Source: Parundibacterium terreum (lineage in GTDB: Bacteria; Pseudomonadota; Gammaproteobacteria; Burkholderiales; Burkholderiaceae_D). From it: DNA of 64,000 nucleotides. Under the pieces are notes generated by a model. That model did not search any database and was not told the origin of the DNA. It was given only the letters and a program-made list of their open reading frames with translations. A program made the position numbers and the translations under genes. The DNA is taken from NCBI RefSeq assembly GCF_014636315.1, contig NZ_BMED01000003.1, positions 496,001-560,000 of the forward strand, in the 5' to 3' direction. Every line of letters starts with the position of its first letter. The stretch's first letter is position 1. Below, piece after piece: positions 25,095-33,720 of this stretch.

Positions 25095-26615
25095 ATGACT
25101 CCATTGCTGCGCAATATAGTCGCCAACTATGCAAGCCAACTATACGTCATCCTGATTGGCTTGGCGGTGGTGCCTCTATATATAAAATATATGGGGATGG
25201 AGGCTTATGGCGTAATTGGTTTTTTTGCGATGCTGCAATCGTGGATGACTTTGCTGGACTTGGGCCTGTCTCCGACCTTGGGTCGTGAAGCCAGTAAATT
25301 AAAGGCCGGTGTAACAAGTCCAGGTGTTTTGAAGTTATTTCTGCGCTTCCTCGAAATACTGTTTTCGTTGACGGCTCTGCTGATCGTTGCATTATCGTGG
25401 ATACTGGGGTCATGGATTGCGACGTACTGGCTCAAGCTGGAGTCCCTAAGCCCCTCTGATGTGGCTCTATGTGTGGTCTTGGTCGCCTGCATCATCAGCT
25501 TGCGCCTGTTGTCGGGCATTTACCGCGGTGGATTGCTGGGCATGGAGCGCCAGGTTGTCGCCAACGTAATAGCCGTCATCGCGGCGACACTTAAATCGGT
25601 TGCGGTATTGCCGTTGCTGATCTGGATAACCCCTTCTATACTTGCTTTTTTCCTGTTCCAGCTCATCGCCGCTATTGTCGAAATCTTTTTGATGCGAATG
25701 GCATTCATCAAGGTAATACCGAGTGCCGGAATTGAAAAATTTCGATGGAAGCTATTACAAGGGCCTTTGCGTTTTGGCGCTGGACTGGCATTCTTGAGTG
25801 CGGTCTGGATCGTCATCAGCCAATCCGATAAACTCATACTGTCCCATATCCTGCCGATGCAGAATTATGGTGAATTTATGCTGGCGACGTCGGTGGCTTG
25901 GGGGGCATACTCTCTAATCTCTCCGCTACAGCAAGCAGTGCTTCCACGTCTGGTCGTGCTTTTTGAGCAGAATCAGCACGACAAATTTACTCTTTTGTAC
26001 CGGCAGACGACGATGCTGATGGCGGCTATCTTGGCGGGTGTTGCCGGCGCCATGGCGGCATATCCAGAGCATGTTCTGTTTGCCTGGACGGGCAATGCAA
26101 CAGTGGCAGCGAGGGCTGCCGAAATATTAAGATGGTATGTATCAGGCAGCAGTTTCATGGCGCTTGCCGGAATGGCTTATGTGCTGCAGCATGCACGGGG
26201 TGATTTGCGAATGCACATCAGGGGTAATTTGCTGAATGTATTTATCTTGGTTCCATCTACAATCGTCTTGACGTTGAAGTTTGGAGCGATAGGGGCCGCA
26301 ATCACCTGGGCGGGGACGAATCTCTTTTTCTTGATTGTCTGGACTCGCATTGTTCATAAAAAATTCCTGCCGGAAATCGCCAATAGCTGGCTGTTTAAAG
26401 ACGTTTTTCCTGCAGTGCTTATCGGGGCCTTAGTCGTTATTATTGGATTCCAGGTCGATTGGCCTATGTCGTCCCGGCTGACTTCGTTTATTGGCCTCGT
26501 GATGTTAGTGGTGCTTATCAGTGGGCTCACTTTATTAATTCATCAGGAAACTAAAAGGATGATGTCCTCATACTTAAAAGGGATCCTTAGATTTTTATGC
26601 ACAAAGAACGCTTGA
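25095..26615 (+). CDS. Oligosaccharide flippase (Wzx-like, MOP superfamily)
   Basis: A 506-residue polytopic membrane protein with about 12-14 hydrophobic helices. The start MTPLLRNIVANYASQLYVIL and YMGMEAYGVIGFFAML are typical of lipid-linked oligosaccharide flippases. It would move undecaprenyl-linked glycan to the periplasm for PglL or surface assembly. The ATG at 25095 is chosen because it begins at the first conserved helix. It overlaps the following glycosyltransferase by 19 bases. Confidence 0.87.
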   Translation: MTPLLRNIVANYASQLYVILIGLAVVPLYIKYMGMEAYGVIGFFAMLQSWMTLLDLGLSPTLGREASKLKAGVTSPGVLKLFLRFLEILFSLTALLIVALSWILGSWIATYWLKLESLSPSDVALCVVLVACIISLRLLSGIYRGGLLGMERQVVANVIAVIAATLKSVAVLPLLIWITPSILAFFLFQLIAAIVEIFLMRMAFIKVIPSAGIEKFRWKLLQGPLRFGAGLAFLSAVWIVISQSDKLILSHILPMQNYGEFMLATSVAWGAYSLISPLQQAVLPRLVVLFEQNQHDKFTLLYRQTTMLMAAILAGVAGAMAAYPEHVLFAWTGNATVAARAAEILRWYVSGSSFMALAGMAYVLQHARGDLRMHIRGNLLNVFILVPSTIVLTLKFGAIGAAITWAGTNLFFLIVWTRIVHKKFLPEIANSWLFKDVFPAVLIGALVVIIGFQVDWPMSSRLTSFIGLVMLVVLISGLTLLIHQETKRMMSSYLKGILRFLCTKNA

Positions 26616-27559
26616 AGATATCAGTTTGCATTGTCACTTACAATCACGCTGCTTACATTCACGATTGCCTGTCCAGCGTGCTTGCCCAGCACGTCGATGC
26701 TGAACTGGAAATCCTGGTTGGAGATGATTGCTCCTCTGATGAAACAAGATTGCTCATTCGCGAATTTTCTGAAAAATATCCGGATGTGATTTACCCGGTT
26801 TTTCACAAAGAAAACGTCGGCAGCACACGTAATTACCAATACTTGGTCAATCAAGCCAGTGGTGATTATATTGCTCACCTGGATGGAGACGATTTCTGGC
26901 TGCCTGGAAAATTGCAAGCGCAATTAAGTTTTCTGGAAAAAAACCAGCGCTGTTCCGCTGTCTATGCCAATGCAATTGTCATCAACAATTCCGGCGAACT
27001 GGTTGCCAGGTTCAATGGCGAATTACCGTCTCAATTTGACTTGAACTACCTGATAAACAAGGGTAATTTCCTCAATGCCAGTTCCCTGATGTATAGGGCG
27101 CAATGCAAGCATATTTATCTGCAAGAGCAGGGCCAAGTATTGGATTTCCACGCACATGTTTTGCTGGCTAGCCAAGGCGATCTTGGCTATGTCAATAAGT
27201 CATTGGTGGTTTACAGGCTCAATTCGACGTCATCCATGACCACAGCCAGAAGAGATTTATTGATGGAGCTGTATTGGAAAGGGATATTGAGTGCCTGGAA
27301 ACTGGGGGCAGATGAAAAGGCTTTGCGCCATTGCATGATAGGATTTTATAGAAGCCTGATCAGGTCTGCCCTGACACGAGGCAGGCTTAAAGAGGCACTA
27401 CAGGTGTCTGACGCAATGACTGCAGAATGCCCTTTGGTGACAAGAAAACTATTCATTTTGTCTGCAATGACTTTACCATTCTATGTGGCTAAAGAAATAT
27501 ACCGCATGCTGGGGCGGCGTATCTTCAAAGGCGGAGCAGAAATTTTATTTGATCGTTAA
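26597..27559 (+). CDS. Family 2 glycosyltransferase
   Basis: A 320-residue GT-A enzyme. ISVCIVTYNHAAYIHDCLSS opens the nucleotide-sugar binding fold (8-27), VGDDCSSDET is the first acidic motif, and LDGDDFW (about 94-100) is the DxD site that binds metal and sugar nucleotide. The C-terminal third is helical. It overlaps the flippase gene by 19 bases, so the two are co-translated, which supports a role in building the flipped oligosaccharide. Confidence 0.9.
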   Translation: MHKERLKISVCIVTYNHAAYIHDCLSSVLAQHVDAELEILVGDDCSSDETRLLIREFSEKYPDVIYPVFHKENVGSTRNYQYLVNQASGDYIAHLDGDDFWLPGKLQAQLSFLEKNQRCSAVYANAIVINNSGELVARFNGELPSQFDLNYLINKGNFLNASSLMYRAQCKHIYLQEQGQVLDFHAHVLLASQGDLGYVNKSLVVYRLNSTSSMTTARRDLLMELYWKGILSAWKLGADEKALRHCMIGFYRSLIRSALTRGRLKEALQVSDAMTAECPLVTRKLFILSAMTLPFYVAKEIYRMLGRRIFKGGAEILFDR

Positions 27560-27685
27560 TGAGTGGGTGATACGGTTTAAACCTGAGTAGCCCAGTTTCA
27601 ATTTTCGGAGCTCGCGGGGCCTTTTTAGCTATCTCGCGAGTCAATTGATATCGACAGTTGCGTTGGCCGGTAATTGAGCTTGTGT

Positions 27686-28711
27686 CTATCGAACCTCGGG
27701 CAAGCCATGTCGCCAAAGCATGCTAAGTTTGTAGGGGATAAGATCGAATACCGACAGGAATTTTTTTATGCCGATATGCGGATGTGCCTGGATTTTGCGA
27801 CGTAGTTGCCGCAGTCTTTTTCTTTCTATCCACTGAGCTTTGATGCAAGCCCAATAGATGTCTTTGTATAGGCTTGTCTTGCCCTTCAGCATGGCCAAAA
27901 TCACTCCCTCCATCAGCAACAGGCCAAGATGCAGTGGGAAAATGATGTGAAATACCGGGGCCGGATATGTGAGGGCCATCACAAAAGTTTTATTGCGCTC
28001 AGAGATAACACGGCGCGTCAGCTTGGTTGCCAGACGATTGTTGACTATCTTCCCGCCTCCCAGGCTTTGGCCCACCCAATGCCTGAAACCCGAATCCGGT
28101 AGCGCCATTACGGTATAACCGTATAATCTTGCCAGACAGCATAGATACATGTCTTCCGCCAAAGATCCGAACCAATCCGGGAAGCCTCCCAGCTCCTCCC
28201 AGAGGGAGCTGGGTAGCCACAGGCAAGCGCCGATGATCATCCCGATCTCTTGCTGTGACGGATCAAGATTGGGTATCGGATTTAAAAAAGGGTCGAACCG
28301 GCTTCCGATGTCTATCAGGCTCCCAGTCGCGGCATCGTATTGAGGTAGCCCGAGAATTGCCGGTGTGGCGGCCTGCTCCGCTTCCGTATATAAAGCGGAA
28401 AGTGCATCGGGAAAAAGCTCGGCATCATTATTCAGCAGCAGGATATAACGGCCTCTGGCGACCTTTGCCATGCGGTTGTTGGAAATGCAGAATCCGACAT
28501 TTGTTTCGCTGACGATCAATACGACATCCGGATAATGTTCGCGAATATAGTCGGCGGAGCCATCGTTCGAAGCATCGTCATGCACAATAATTTCAACTAC
28601 CTGTTCAAAATCTTGTGCCATTACCGAACGAATGCAATTGTCGATAACCTTCATGCCGTTATAGTTGGCGATGCAAATCGAGCAAACGGGAGACGGGCCG
28701 TGCGACATCAT
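27686..28711 (-). CDS. Family 2 glycosyltransferase (rhamnosyltransferase-like)
   Basis: A 341-residue GT2 enzyme. CSICIANYNGMKVIDNCIRS (10-29) and VHDDASNDGS begin the fold and LLLNNDAEL is the degenerate DxD typical of WbbL-like rhamnosyltransferases. A hydrophobic stretch (FHIIFPLHLGLLLMEGVILA) near residue 260 may be a membrane anchor. Its start overlaps the end of the GT4 gene (ATGATG/TGA), making a leftward operon with the two glycosyltransferases to its right. Confidence 0.88.
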   Translation of the reverse strand: MMSHGPSPVCSICIANYNGMKVIDNCIRSVMAQDFEQVVEIIVHDDASNDGSADYIREHYPDVVLIVSETNVGFCISNNRMAKVARGRYILLLNNDAELFPDALSALYTEAEQAATPAILGLPQYDAATGSLIDIGSRFDPFLNPIPNLDPSQQEIGMIIGACLWLPSSLWEELGGFPDWFGSLAEDMYLCCLARLYGYTVMALPDSGFRHWVGQSLGGGKIVNNRLATKLTRRVISERNKTFVMALTYPAPVFHIIFPLHLGLLLMEGVILAMLKGKTSLYKDIYWACIKAQWIERKRLRQLRRKIQAHPHIGIKKFLSVFDLIPYKLSMLWRHGLPEVR

Positions 28712-29892
28712 GGGTGTTCTGTGATCGGAAGCAAGTCGTTCGGTTTTAGCAAGGGGCTGACGATATTGCTTAGTTTTTCCCCAAATGATGCCCAGCTAAA
28801 AGCGTTGGCGAATTGCTTGCAACTGTCTTTGCTGATCTGGCTTTCGCCACTCAAGTATCGAAGTATGGTTTTGCTCATTTGCTGATAGTCGTTTGGAGGC
28901 ACCAGATAACCCGATACGCCTTCTGCAATTGCGTCCGGAACGCCTCCTGCTGCAAAGCCCACCGTGGGTAAGCCGTGTGCCGCTGCTTCCACCGCTACCA
29001 TCCCAAAACCTTCGACATCTCCTGGTAAATCAAGTACTGGGAAAAGCAGTAATTGGCTTGCACTATATGCCTGAGACAGCCGCGCATCGTCAATCCTGCC
29101 TAGAAGCTTCACGTGGGAGGCGAGATTCATTTGCTGAATCGTTTCAGTCAGTTGAATGCCTATGCCTTGTTTCGCACTGAGAGCATCAGTGGCTTCGCCA
29201 CCCACAATTAGCAACAGGATGTCGGGCTGCTGACGCACCAGATCCGGCATGCAGTTAACGATAAATTGATATAAACCCTTGCGCTCTGTTAGTCTGCCGA
29301 CAGAAAGCAAGATGGGCCTGTCGCCGGCCTCTATCGCCTGTCGAAATGCCGCAGGTTCAATATCCTCAGGAACATCCATCTCTACCCCTGGATGCAAAAT
29401 ATGAAGCCGCCTTGCATCAATACTATGTGCCAGGGCCAGTCTCGCAGTGTTGCTACTGTTGGTGATTAAAGTGGTGCTTGCCCGTATCGCAGGCAAAAAT
29501 ATGCTTTTATAAAGCACGTGGCTGGTAACGATATCCAGTCCATGCAAATAAGTGATCAGCGGTATGCCGAGGCGTCGTGCGATCAAAAAACCTGCAGGAG
29601 CAGTTGCGCCGCTGCCGCACAAGATCAGGTCGGGCCGAAAAGACATACCCATTTGCCATGCGGCGCGGATGCTACCCATCACAAAGGCGCTTTTGGGTGC
29701 GGTAGGAAAGGTGGCGACTGTCGCAGCTTCAGCATTGAGGTAACTGGCGCAGCCTTCCGGCCCGGCAACGGCCATGGCGTATCTCTTGCCGAGCTCCAGA
29801 AAGATGTGATGATTTAATTTTTCCATACCGCCGATCAACGGCGGAAGATTGCGGGTGACCAGCAAGATGCGTGGTTGATCGGCTAGAGCCAT
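28708..29892 (-). CDS. Family 4 glycosyltransferase (GT-B fold)
   Basis: A 394-residue GT4 enzyme. The N-terminal Rossmann domain opens RILLVTRNLPPLIGGMEKLN with the GG acceptor loop; the C-terminal donor domain has LLSVGRLTERKG and the E-x7-E motif EGFGMVAVEAAAHG with a following GGVPDAI. It is the middle gene of a three-glycosyltransferase leftward operon and probably adds one sugar of the pilin or surface glycan on the cytoplasmic face. Confidence 0.9.
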   Translation of the reverse strand: MALADQPRILLVTRNLPPLIGGMEKLNHHIFLELGKRYAMAVAGPEGCASYLNAEAATVATFPTAPKSAFVMGSIRAAWQMGMSFRPDLILCGSGATAPAGFLIARRLGIPLITYLHGLDIVTSHVLYKSIFLPAIRASTTLITNSSNTARLALAHSIDARRLHILHPGVEMDVPEDIEPAAFRQAIEAGDRPILLSVGRLTERKGLYQFIVNCMPDLVRQQPDILLLIVGGEATDALSAKQGIGIQLTETIQQMNLASHVKLLGRIDDARLSQAYSASQLLLFPVLDLPGDVEGFGMVAVEAAAHGLPTVGFAAGGVPDAIAEGVSGYLVPPNDYQQMSKTILRYLSGESQISKDSCKQFANAFSWASFGEKLSNIVSPLLKPNDLLPITEHP

Positions 29893-29901
29893 GAGCGGGT
29901 T

Positions 29902-30759
29902 TCAATCATTGCTGTCTTTGTAATTCAAGGCGGTGATCTGTTCAGAGACCAAACCTATCAAGAATACAAAGATTGCGGAGAGAAACATCAATGCACTCAT
30001 ATTGGTAAAGCGGTGAAAACTGAGAAAGGTATAGAGATAGTAGCCTACTCCCGTCATGAAGAACGAAAGGCTGATAGGCAGAAAAAGCTTCAGCGGTGAA
30101 TAAAGTGTCCCGATCTTAAAAATAATCAGCAGGAAACGGAAGCCGTCTTTCATCGGGCTAATGTGGCTTTTTCCTATCCTCTTCGGCGCTTCTATCTCGA
30201 TATAGGTGACCCCGTAGCCAGCCCTGAAAAAGCTCATCGTGATAGTGGTCGGATAAGAAAAACCGTTTGGTAGCAGATAAAGAAACTGCTTAAACTTTAC
30301 GGCTTTCACTGCACGGAAACCGGAAGTCAGGTCGCTGACCTTTTGATCGACCATCCAACTGGCCAAGCGGTTGTAAAAACCATTTGCCGCAGCACGATGG
30401 ACGCCGGCCTGAGATTTTCTGGTGCGCGCACCCACAACCATATCAAAGCCCTCAGCCAGCTTTGCCAGCAGCCTCGGAATATCTTCAGGTTTATGCTGTC
30501 CATCTGCATCCATGAACACCAGCACATCCCCAGTCGCTGCGCGCGCACCTGTTTTAATCGCTGCGCCATTTCCTTTGCTATAAGGGTGGGAGATCGCACG
30601 TACTCCATGTTCCTTGCAAATCTGAACGGTATTATCGCTTGACCCATCATCAACAATGATGACCTCGGCGAAGCCTGCATGAAGTTTGAGCGCAGGAAGC
30701 AGGCTTACCAGGGAGGCGGCTTCGTTTTTGGCGGGGATAATGATACTAATCGATGTCAT
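29902..30759 (-). CDS. Polyprenyl-phosphate glycosyltransferase, DPM1-like with C-terminal membrane segments
   Basis: A 285-residue GT2 enzyme. SISIIIPAKNEAASLVSLLP (3-22), EVIIVDDGSSDNT and VFMDADGQHKPEDIPRL are the DPM1/ArnC-type motifs; VSDLTSGFRAVKA follows. Two hydrophobic helices at about 220-240 and 252-272 anchor it. Such enzymes charge undecaprenyl or dolichyl phosphate with a sugar that is then used in the periplasm. The neighbouring TMTC-like gene, which would use a lipid-phosphate sugar, fits that role. Confidence 0.9.
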   Translation of the reverse strand: MTSISIIIPAKNEAASLVSLLPALKLHAGFAEVIIVDDGSSDNTVQICKEHGVRAISHPYSKGNGAAIKTGARAATGDVLVFMDADGQHKPEDIPRLLAKLAEGFDMVVGARTRKSQAGVHRAAANGFYNRLASWMVDQKVSDLTSGFRAVKAVKFKQFLYLLPNGFSYPTTITMSFFRAGYGVTYIEIEAPKRIGKSHISPMKDGFRFLLIIFKIGTLYSPLKLFLPISLSFFMTGVGYYLYTFLSFHRFTNMSALMFLSAIFVFLIGLVSEQITALNYKDSND

Positions 30760-30768
30760 TGGCCTGAT

Positions 30769-32724
30769 TCAGATTTTATTGTTTATAGTGGCGAGTTTTT
30801 GAGACAAGATATCAAGTTCAGTTGCATATTTCTTCAGTTTATCAAGTTTCCGCATTTCGACCAATGCCTCCTTTGCCTCCTGTGTATGGCCGGATGCTAT
30901 GCAAAATTTAATCAAGGTCATCCTGTAATCCAGTTGCCCCGGATTATTCCTGACGGTCTCTTGCATGACCTGTAGCGCTTTAGGGTAGTCTGCCGCGACA
31001 TTCACCAGATAGTAGCTGTAAGCGGAGAGTATTGAGGCCCTATTACTTTGCGTTGTTAGTTCGTTGCTTAAACTGGCCTGCATCAAGCCTTCAATCTGCT
31101 CATTGGAGATTTTGCAGATCTTGTCCGCTCTACAGGTAACGAGGGAGATTAATAAATCAGCGGTACTCGAAGCCAGCGGCGAGTATTGTAGGCGATGCCG
31201 TAATTGATCTACCCATTGCGGTTCGATCGGGTGATTCCTGATCGCGCTTAATTTGATCATTCCGACCAAGCCGCTTGATGAGTTGGGATTGAGAGACGAC
31301 GCTTTCTCGTAATAGCTGAGGGCTGTCGCATAATTTCTCGCCATGGCCTCTTGATCTGGCGTCGTGATGCTGCCATACATGGTCCCCATCTCGAGGCTGG
31401 CTTGGGCAGAGTTGGGGTGGTGTCTGGCTTCTGCCGTATACAAGTCGAAAGGGTTGGCCCAATCCGTTGAACGGGAATAGGTCGTAACCGCAAACAAGGC
31501 AATCAAGGCCAGTCCGATAATTCTCCTTATTTGCAGGGTAGAGACGTGAACTTGCGGGAGAAGCAAATAATAAGACGCGGCGAAAATCGGGCCAAGCATA
31601 GGCAGGTAGTTGCGATGTTCATGCGCGATTTCCAGCCCGAAAATAGTTGATTCAAGAATGTGGCCAGCGAAAAAAAATAATATCCCGAACGATAGCACCG
31701 GTGCCTTTTTTCTTGCCACGAATGCACCGAATATCAGCAGGGCTATTACTGCCATTGAGGTCGCTGTGGTGACAGGATCAAACAGTCCGTGTGAGTAAGC
31801 TATATCGTCGTGGTACAAGCCTAGCTCGGAGATGTTAGGCAGAAGAATCAGCTTCAGGTAAAAACACAAAACCCGGGATTCTGTCATTACCCGTTCGGCA
31901 AGCGTGAAGTCTCGGATCAGGTAGGTGGCAGTTATCCACTGAGGATGGAAAGCGCTATAAGCAATGGCGGCAGCGGCCGGAACGGCAACGCATACTGTAA
32001 ATAAGGCGATTAACAGTTTGCGGCCGGCCTGCTCTTTAGCGTCAAAATTCAAAAGCGTCAGTTCAGTAACGAGCAGCAGCAATGGCAGTAGCGCCCCTGT
32101 CTCTTTGCTCAGCGTTGCCAAGGGGGTAAAAATAAGTACGCTGGCAATAACCAGCAATTTGCCCGAGTCGCCTTCAAGGAGCTTCAATCGCCCATATAGA
32201 TAGGCGGCCATGCCCCAAATGCAAAACAAGGCAGACAGTGAAGTCATGCGTTGCACAACATACAGTATGCTGGTGAGGCAAAGCGGATGGAGCAGCCAGG
32301 CAGTCGTGACGAAAATGCTGATCAAGTCTTGTTGTTGTTTTGATAGCGATGAGCACGTGCGTATTTGAAGAATTCTTAAAATAGATGCGCTGACGCAGAA
32401 TATTCCCAAGCCACACAACAAATGAATAAGAACATTGATGAGTTTGAAATAATAATTGTTGTAGCCGTTGGCGTAGTGATTCAATGCAAACGTCAGCATG
32501 CTGATGGGGCGGCTGAGCGGCCCGCTTGCACTTGAGAATGCTGCCTGCCGCAGAGTCGCAAAATGGAGATCCTGGATAGCAATGCCGGGATTCTTAACGA
32601 TGTTTGGAGCGTCGTCAAAAACGAAGGGGCCATACAATCCGGGTTGGTAGACCAGGAAAGTCAGTCCAATCAAAATTGCCATTGCGATCAACAGGTAAAT
32701 ACTTCGGTACTTGACGGTTTGCAT
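30769..32724 (-). CDS. TMTC-like multi-pass membrane protein with C-terminal TPRs
   Basis: A 651-residue protein. The first 400 residues contain about nine hydrophobic helices; after the first comes GPFVFDDAPNIVKNPGI, where the Asp37-Asp38 pair corresponds to the acidic pair of GT-C enzymes such as eukaryotic TMTC O-mannosyltransferases. The last 230 residues are helical TPR-like repeats (ASLEMGTMYGS, ALSYYEKASSLNPNSSSGL). Bacterial relatives are mostly unstudied. It lies 122 bases downstream of pilA behind a terminator and 10 bases before the DPM1-like gene, so it could use that enzyme's polyprenyl-phosphate sugar to glycosylate a periplasmic protein such as pilin. That role is inference. 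Confidence 0.8.
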   Translation of the reverse strand: MQTVKYRSIYLLIAMAILIGLTFLVYQPGLYGPFVFDDAPNIVKNPGIAIQDLHFATLRQAAFSSASGPLSRPISMLTFALNHYANGYNNYYFKLINVLIHLLCGLGIFCVSASILRILQIRTCSSLSKQQQDLISIFVTTAWLLHPLCLTSILYVVQRMTSLSALFCIWGMAAYLYGRLKLLEGDSGKLLVIASVLIFTPLATLSKETGALLPLLLLVTELTLLNFDAKEQAGRKLLIALFTVCVAVPAAAAIAYSAFHPQWITATYLIRDFTLAERVMTESRVLCFYLKLILLPNISELGLYHDDIAYSHGLFDPVTTATSMAVIALLIFGAFVARKKAPVLSFGILFFFAGHILESTIFGLEIAHEHRNYLPMLGPIFAASYYLLLPQVHVSTLQIRRIIGLALIALFAVTTYSRSTDWANPFDLYTAEARHHPNSAQASLEMGTMYGSITTPDQEAMARNYATALSYYEKASSLNPNSSSGLVGMIKLSAIRNHPIEPQWVDQLRHRLQYSPLASSTADLLISLVTCRADKICKISNEQIEGLMQASLSNELTTQSNRASILSAYSYYLVNVAADYPKALQVMQETVRNNPGQLDYRMTLIKFCIASGHTQEAKEALVEMRKLDKLKKYATELDILSQKLATINNKI

Positions 32725-32796
32725 GGGGCCGATATGTTTGCGCGGTGAAGCGGATTTTAGGGTGATGAAAATCGTAAGAGTATATTTCTACAAGCG

Positions 32797-32827
32797 AAAA
32801 AAAAGGAGTCCAGACGGACTCCTTTTT
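32797..32827. terminator. Bidirectional-looking terminator after pilA
   Basis: GGAGTCC (32805-32811), a four-base loop, GGACTCC (32816-32822), flanked by A-runs on the left and T-runs on the right, so a U-tract follows the hairpin on either strand. On the minus strand it ends the pilA transcript before the TMTC-like gene. Confidence 0.9.
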
Positions 32828-32846
32828 GAGGAAAGCTGCTAACTAA

Positions 32847-33326
32847 TTATACTTTTGGCAGATATTTTGCTGGTACTGTACCTGTAACAGACCATGTCAG
32901 GCCGCTACCTGCTGCGCAAGTACCGTTATAGATGATCGTTGCATTATCAGGTACGTTGTTGCCGATAGCATTGTATACGATAGTGATAGTACCGCCAGCA
33001 TTGGCTGCTGAACCGACTGCCGTAACATTTTTTACGTATTTATTGTCAGTGATAGAAGTATATTGTGGCAGACCCAGCGATAAATTGCCGAAAGTAGCTG
33101 TCAATGTACCTTCGCTGCAAGCAACGCCCATTGCTGTCATTGCTGGGCTAGCCAGACTTGGACCAGCGGAAACTTTAGCTTTAACTGTGTAATCTTGGTA
33201 AGCAGGAATAGCTACTGCTGCCAGAATACCGATAATCGCTACAACGATCATCAATTCGATCAGCGTGAAGCCCTTTTGTGCTGCTTTTACTGCCTTCATG
33301 GAAAGGCTGCGTTGTGTTGCGTTCAT
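32847..33326 (-). CDS. pilA: Type IV major pilin PilA
   Basis: A 159-residue prepilin. The leader [19 protein letters not shown] ends in the glycine cut by prepilin peptidase, followed by [20 protein letters not shown], the hydrophobic alpha-1 helix with Glu5. The C-terminal region carries two cysteines ([19 protein letters not shown]) that probably form the D-region disulfide. An AGGAG lies seven bases upstream of the ATG at 33326; an internal Met at position 10 is possible. There is no C-terminal Ser, so P. aeruginosa PilO-type glycosylation at that residue cannot occur. A sigma-54 promoter lies upstream. Confidence 0.96.
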   Translation of the reverse strand: MNATQRSLSMKAVKAAQKGFTLIELMIVVAIIGILAAVAIPAYQDYTVKAKVSAGPSLASPAMTAMGVACSEGTLTATFGNLSLGLPQYTSITDNKYVKNVTAVGSAANAGGTITIVYNAIGNNVPDNATIIYNGTCAAGSGLTWSVTGTVPAKYLPKV

Positions 33327-33391
33327 AGCGAACTCCTGTAAGGTGATGATGGTGAAACAATTCTGTTATGTGTTACTGCCCCAGCTTAGTC

Positions 33392-33407
33392 AGCAAATAC
33401 CATGCCT
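33392..33407 (-). promoter_or_regulatory. Sigma-54 promoter of pilA
   Basis: On the minus strand the sequence is AGGCATGGTATTTGCT, against the consensus TGGCACGN4TTGCW, with GG and GC separated by exactly ten bases. Transcription would start near 33,381, giving an untranslated leader of about 55 bases. pilA is RpoN- and PilSR-dependent in other proteobacteria; the PilSR genes are not in the window. Confidence 0.8.
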
Positions 33408-33720
33408 GAAGGCATTTAAATGTATTTTTACTTATTTTTATTAAAAACTGGCAAAAATAACAGCATATCCATGGCTGTTTTTTTGAGATTTTCTCATTTT
33501 CAGCTCATTGAGTTGACAAAAAATGTCACAACTGACGAATTTTGGCGCTGCATGAAAGGTGTGCCGGGCTTCTGCGGCTGTTGTGAGTCGTTTTGGGCAC
33601 ATTGAAATATTTGCAAACAATGACTCAAAATAGGTGATGAAGTACCTTAAATACTTTAAGTATGGAAAAACTTATATTGCTATCATGCTGACTTTGACCG
33701 TTACAGCCCTTTAAAGAACA
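33408..33720. other. AT-rich intergenic region between pilA and the pglL-like gene
   Basis: About 310 bases upstream of both divergent genes. It should contain the activator (PilR-type) site for pilA and the promoter of the oligosaccharyltransferase gene; I could not assign either exactly. No coding frame is convincing. Confidence 0.45.
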
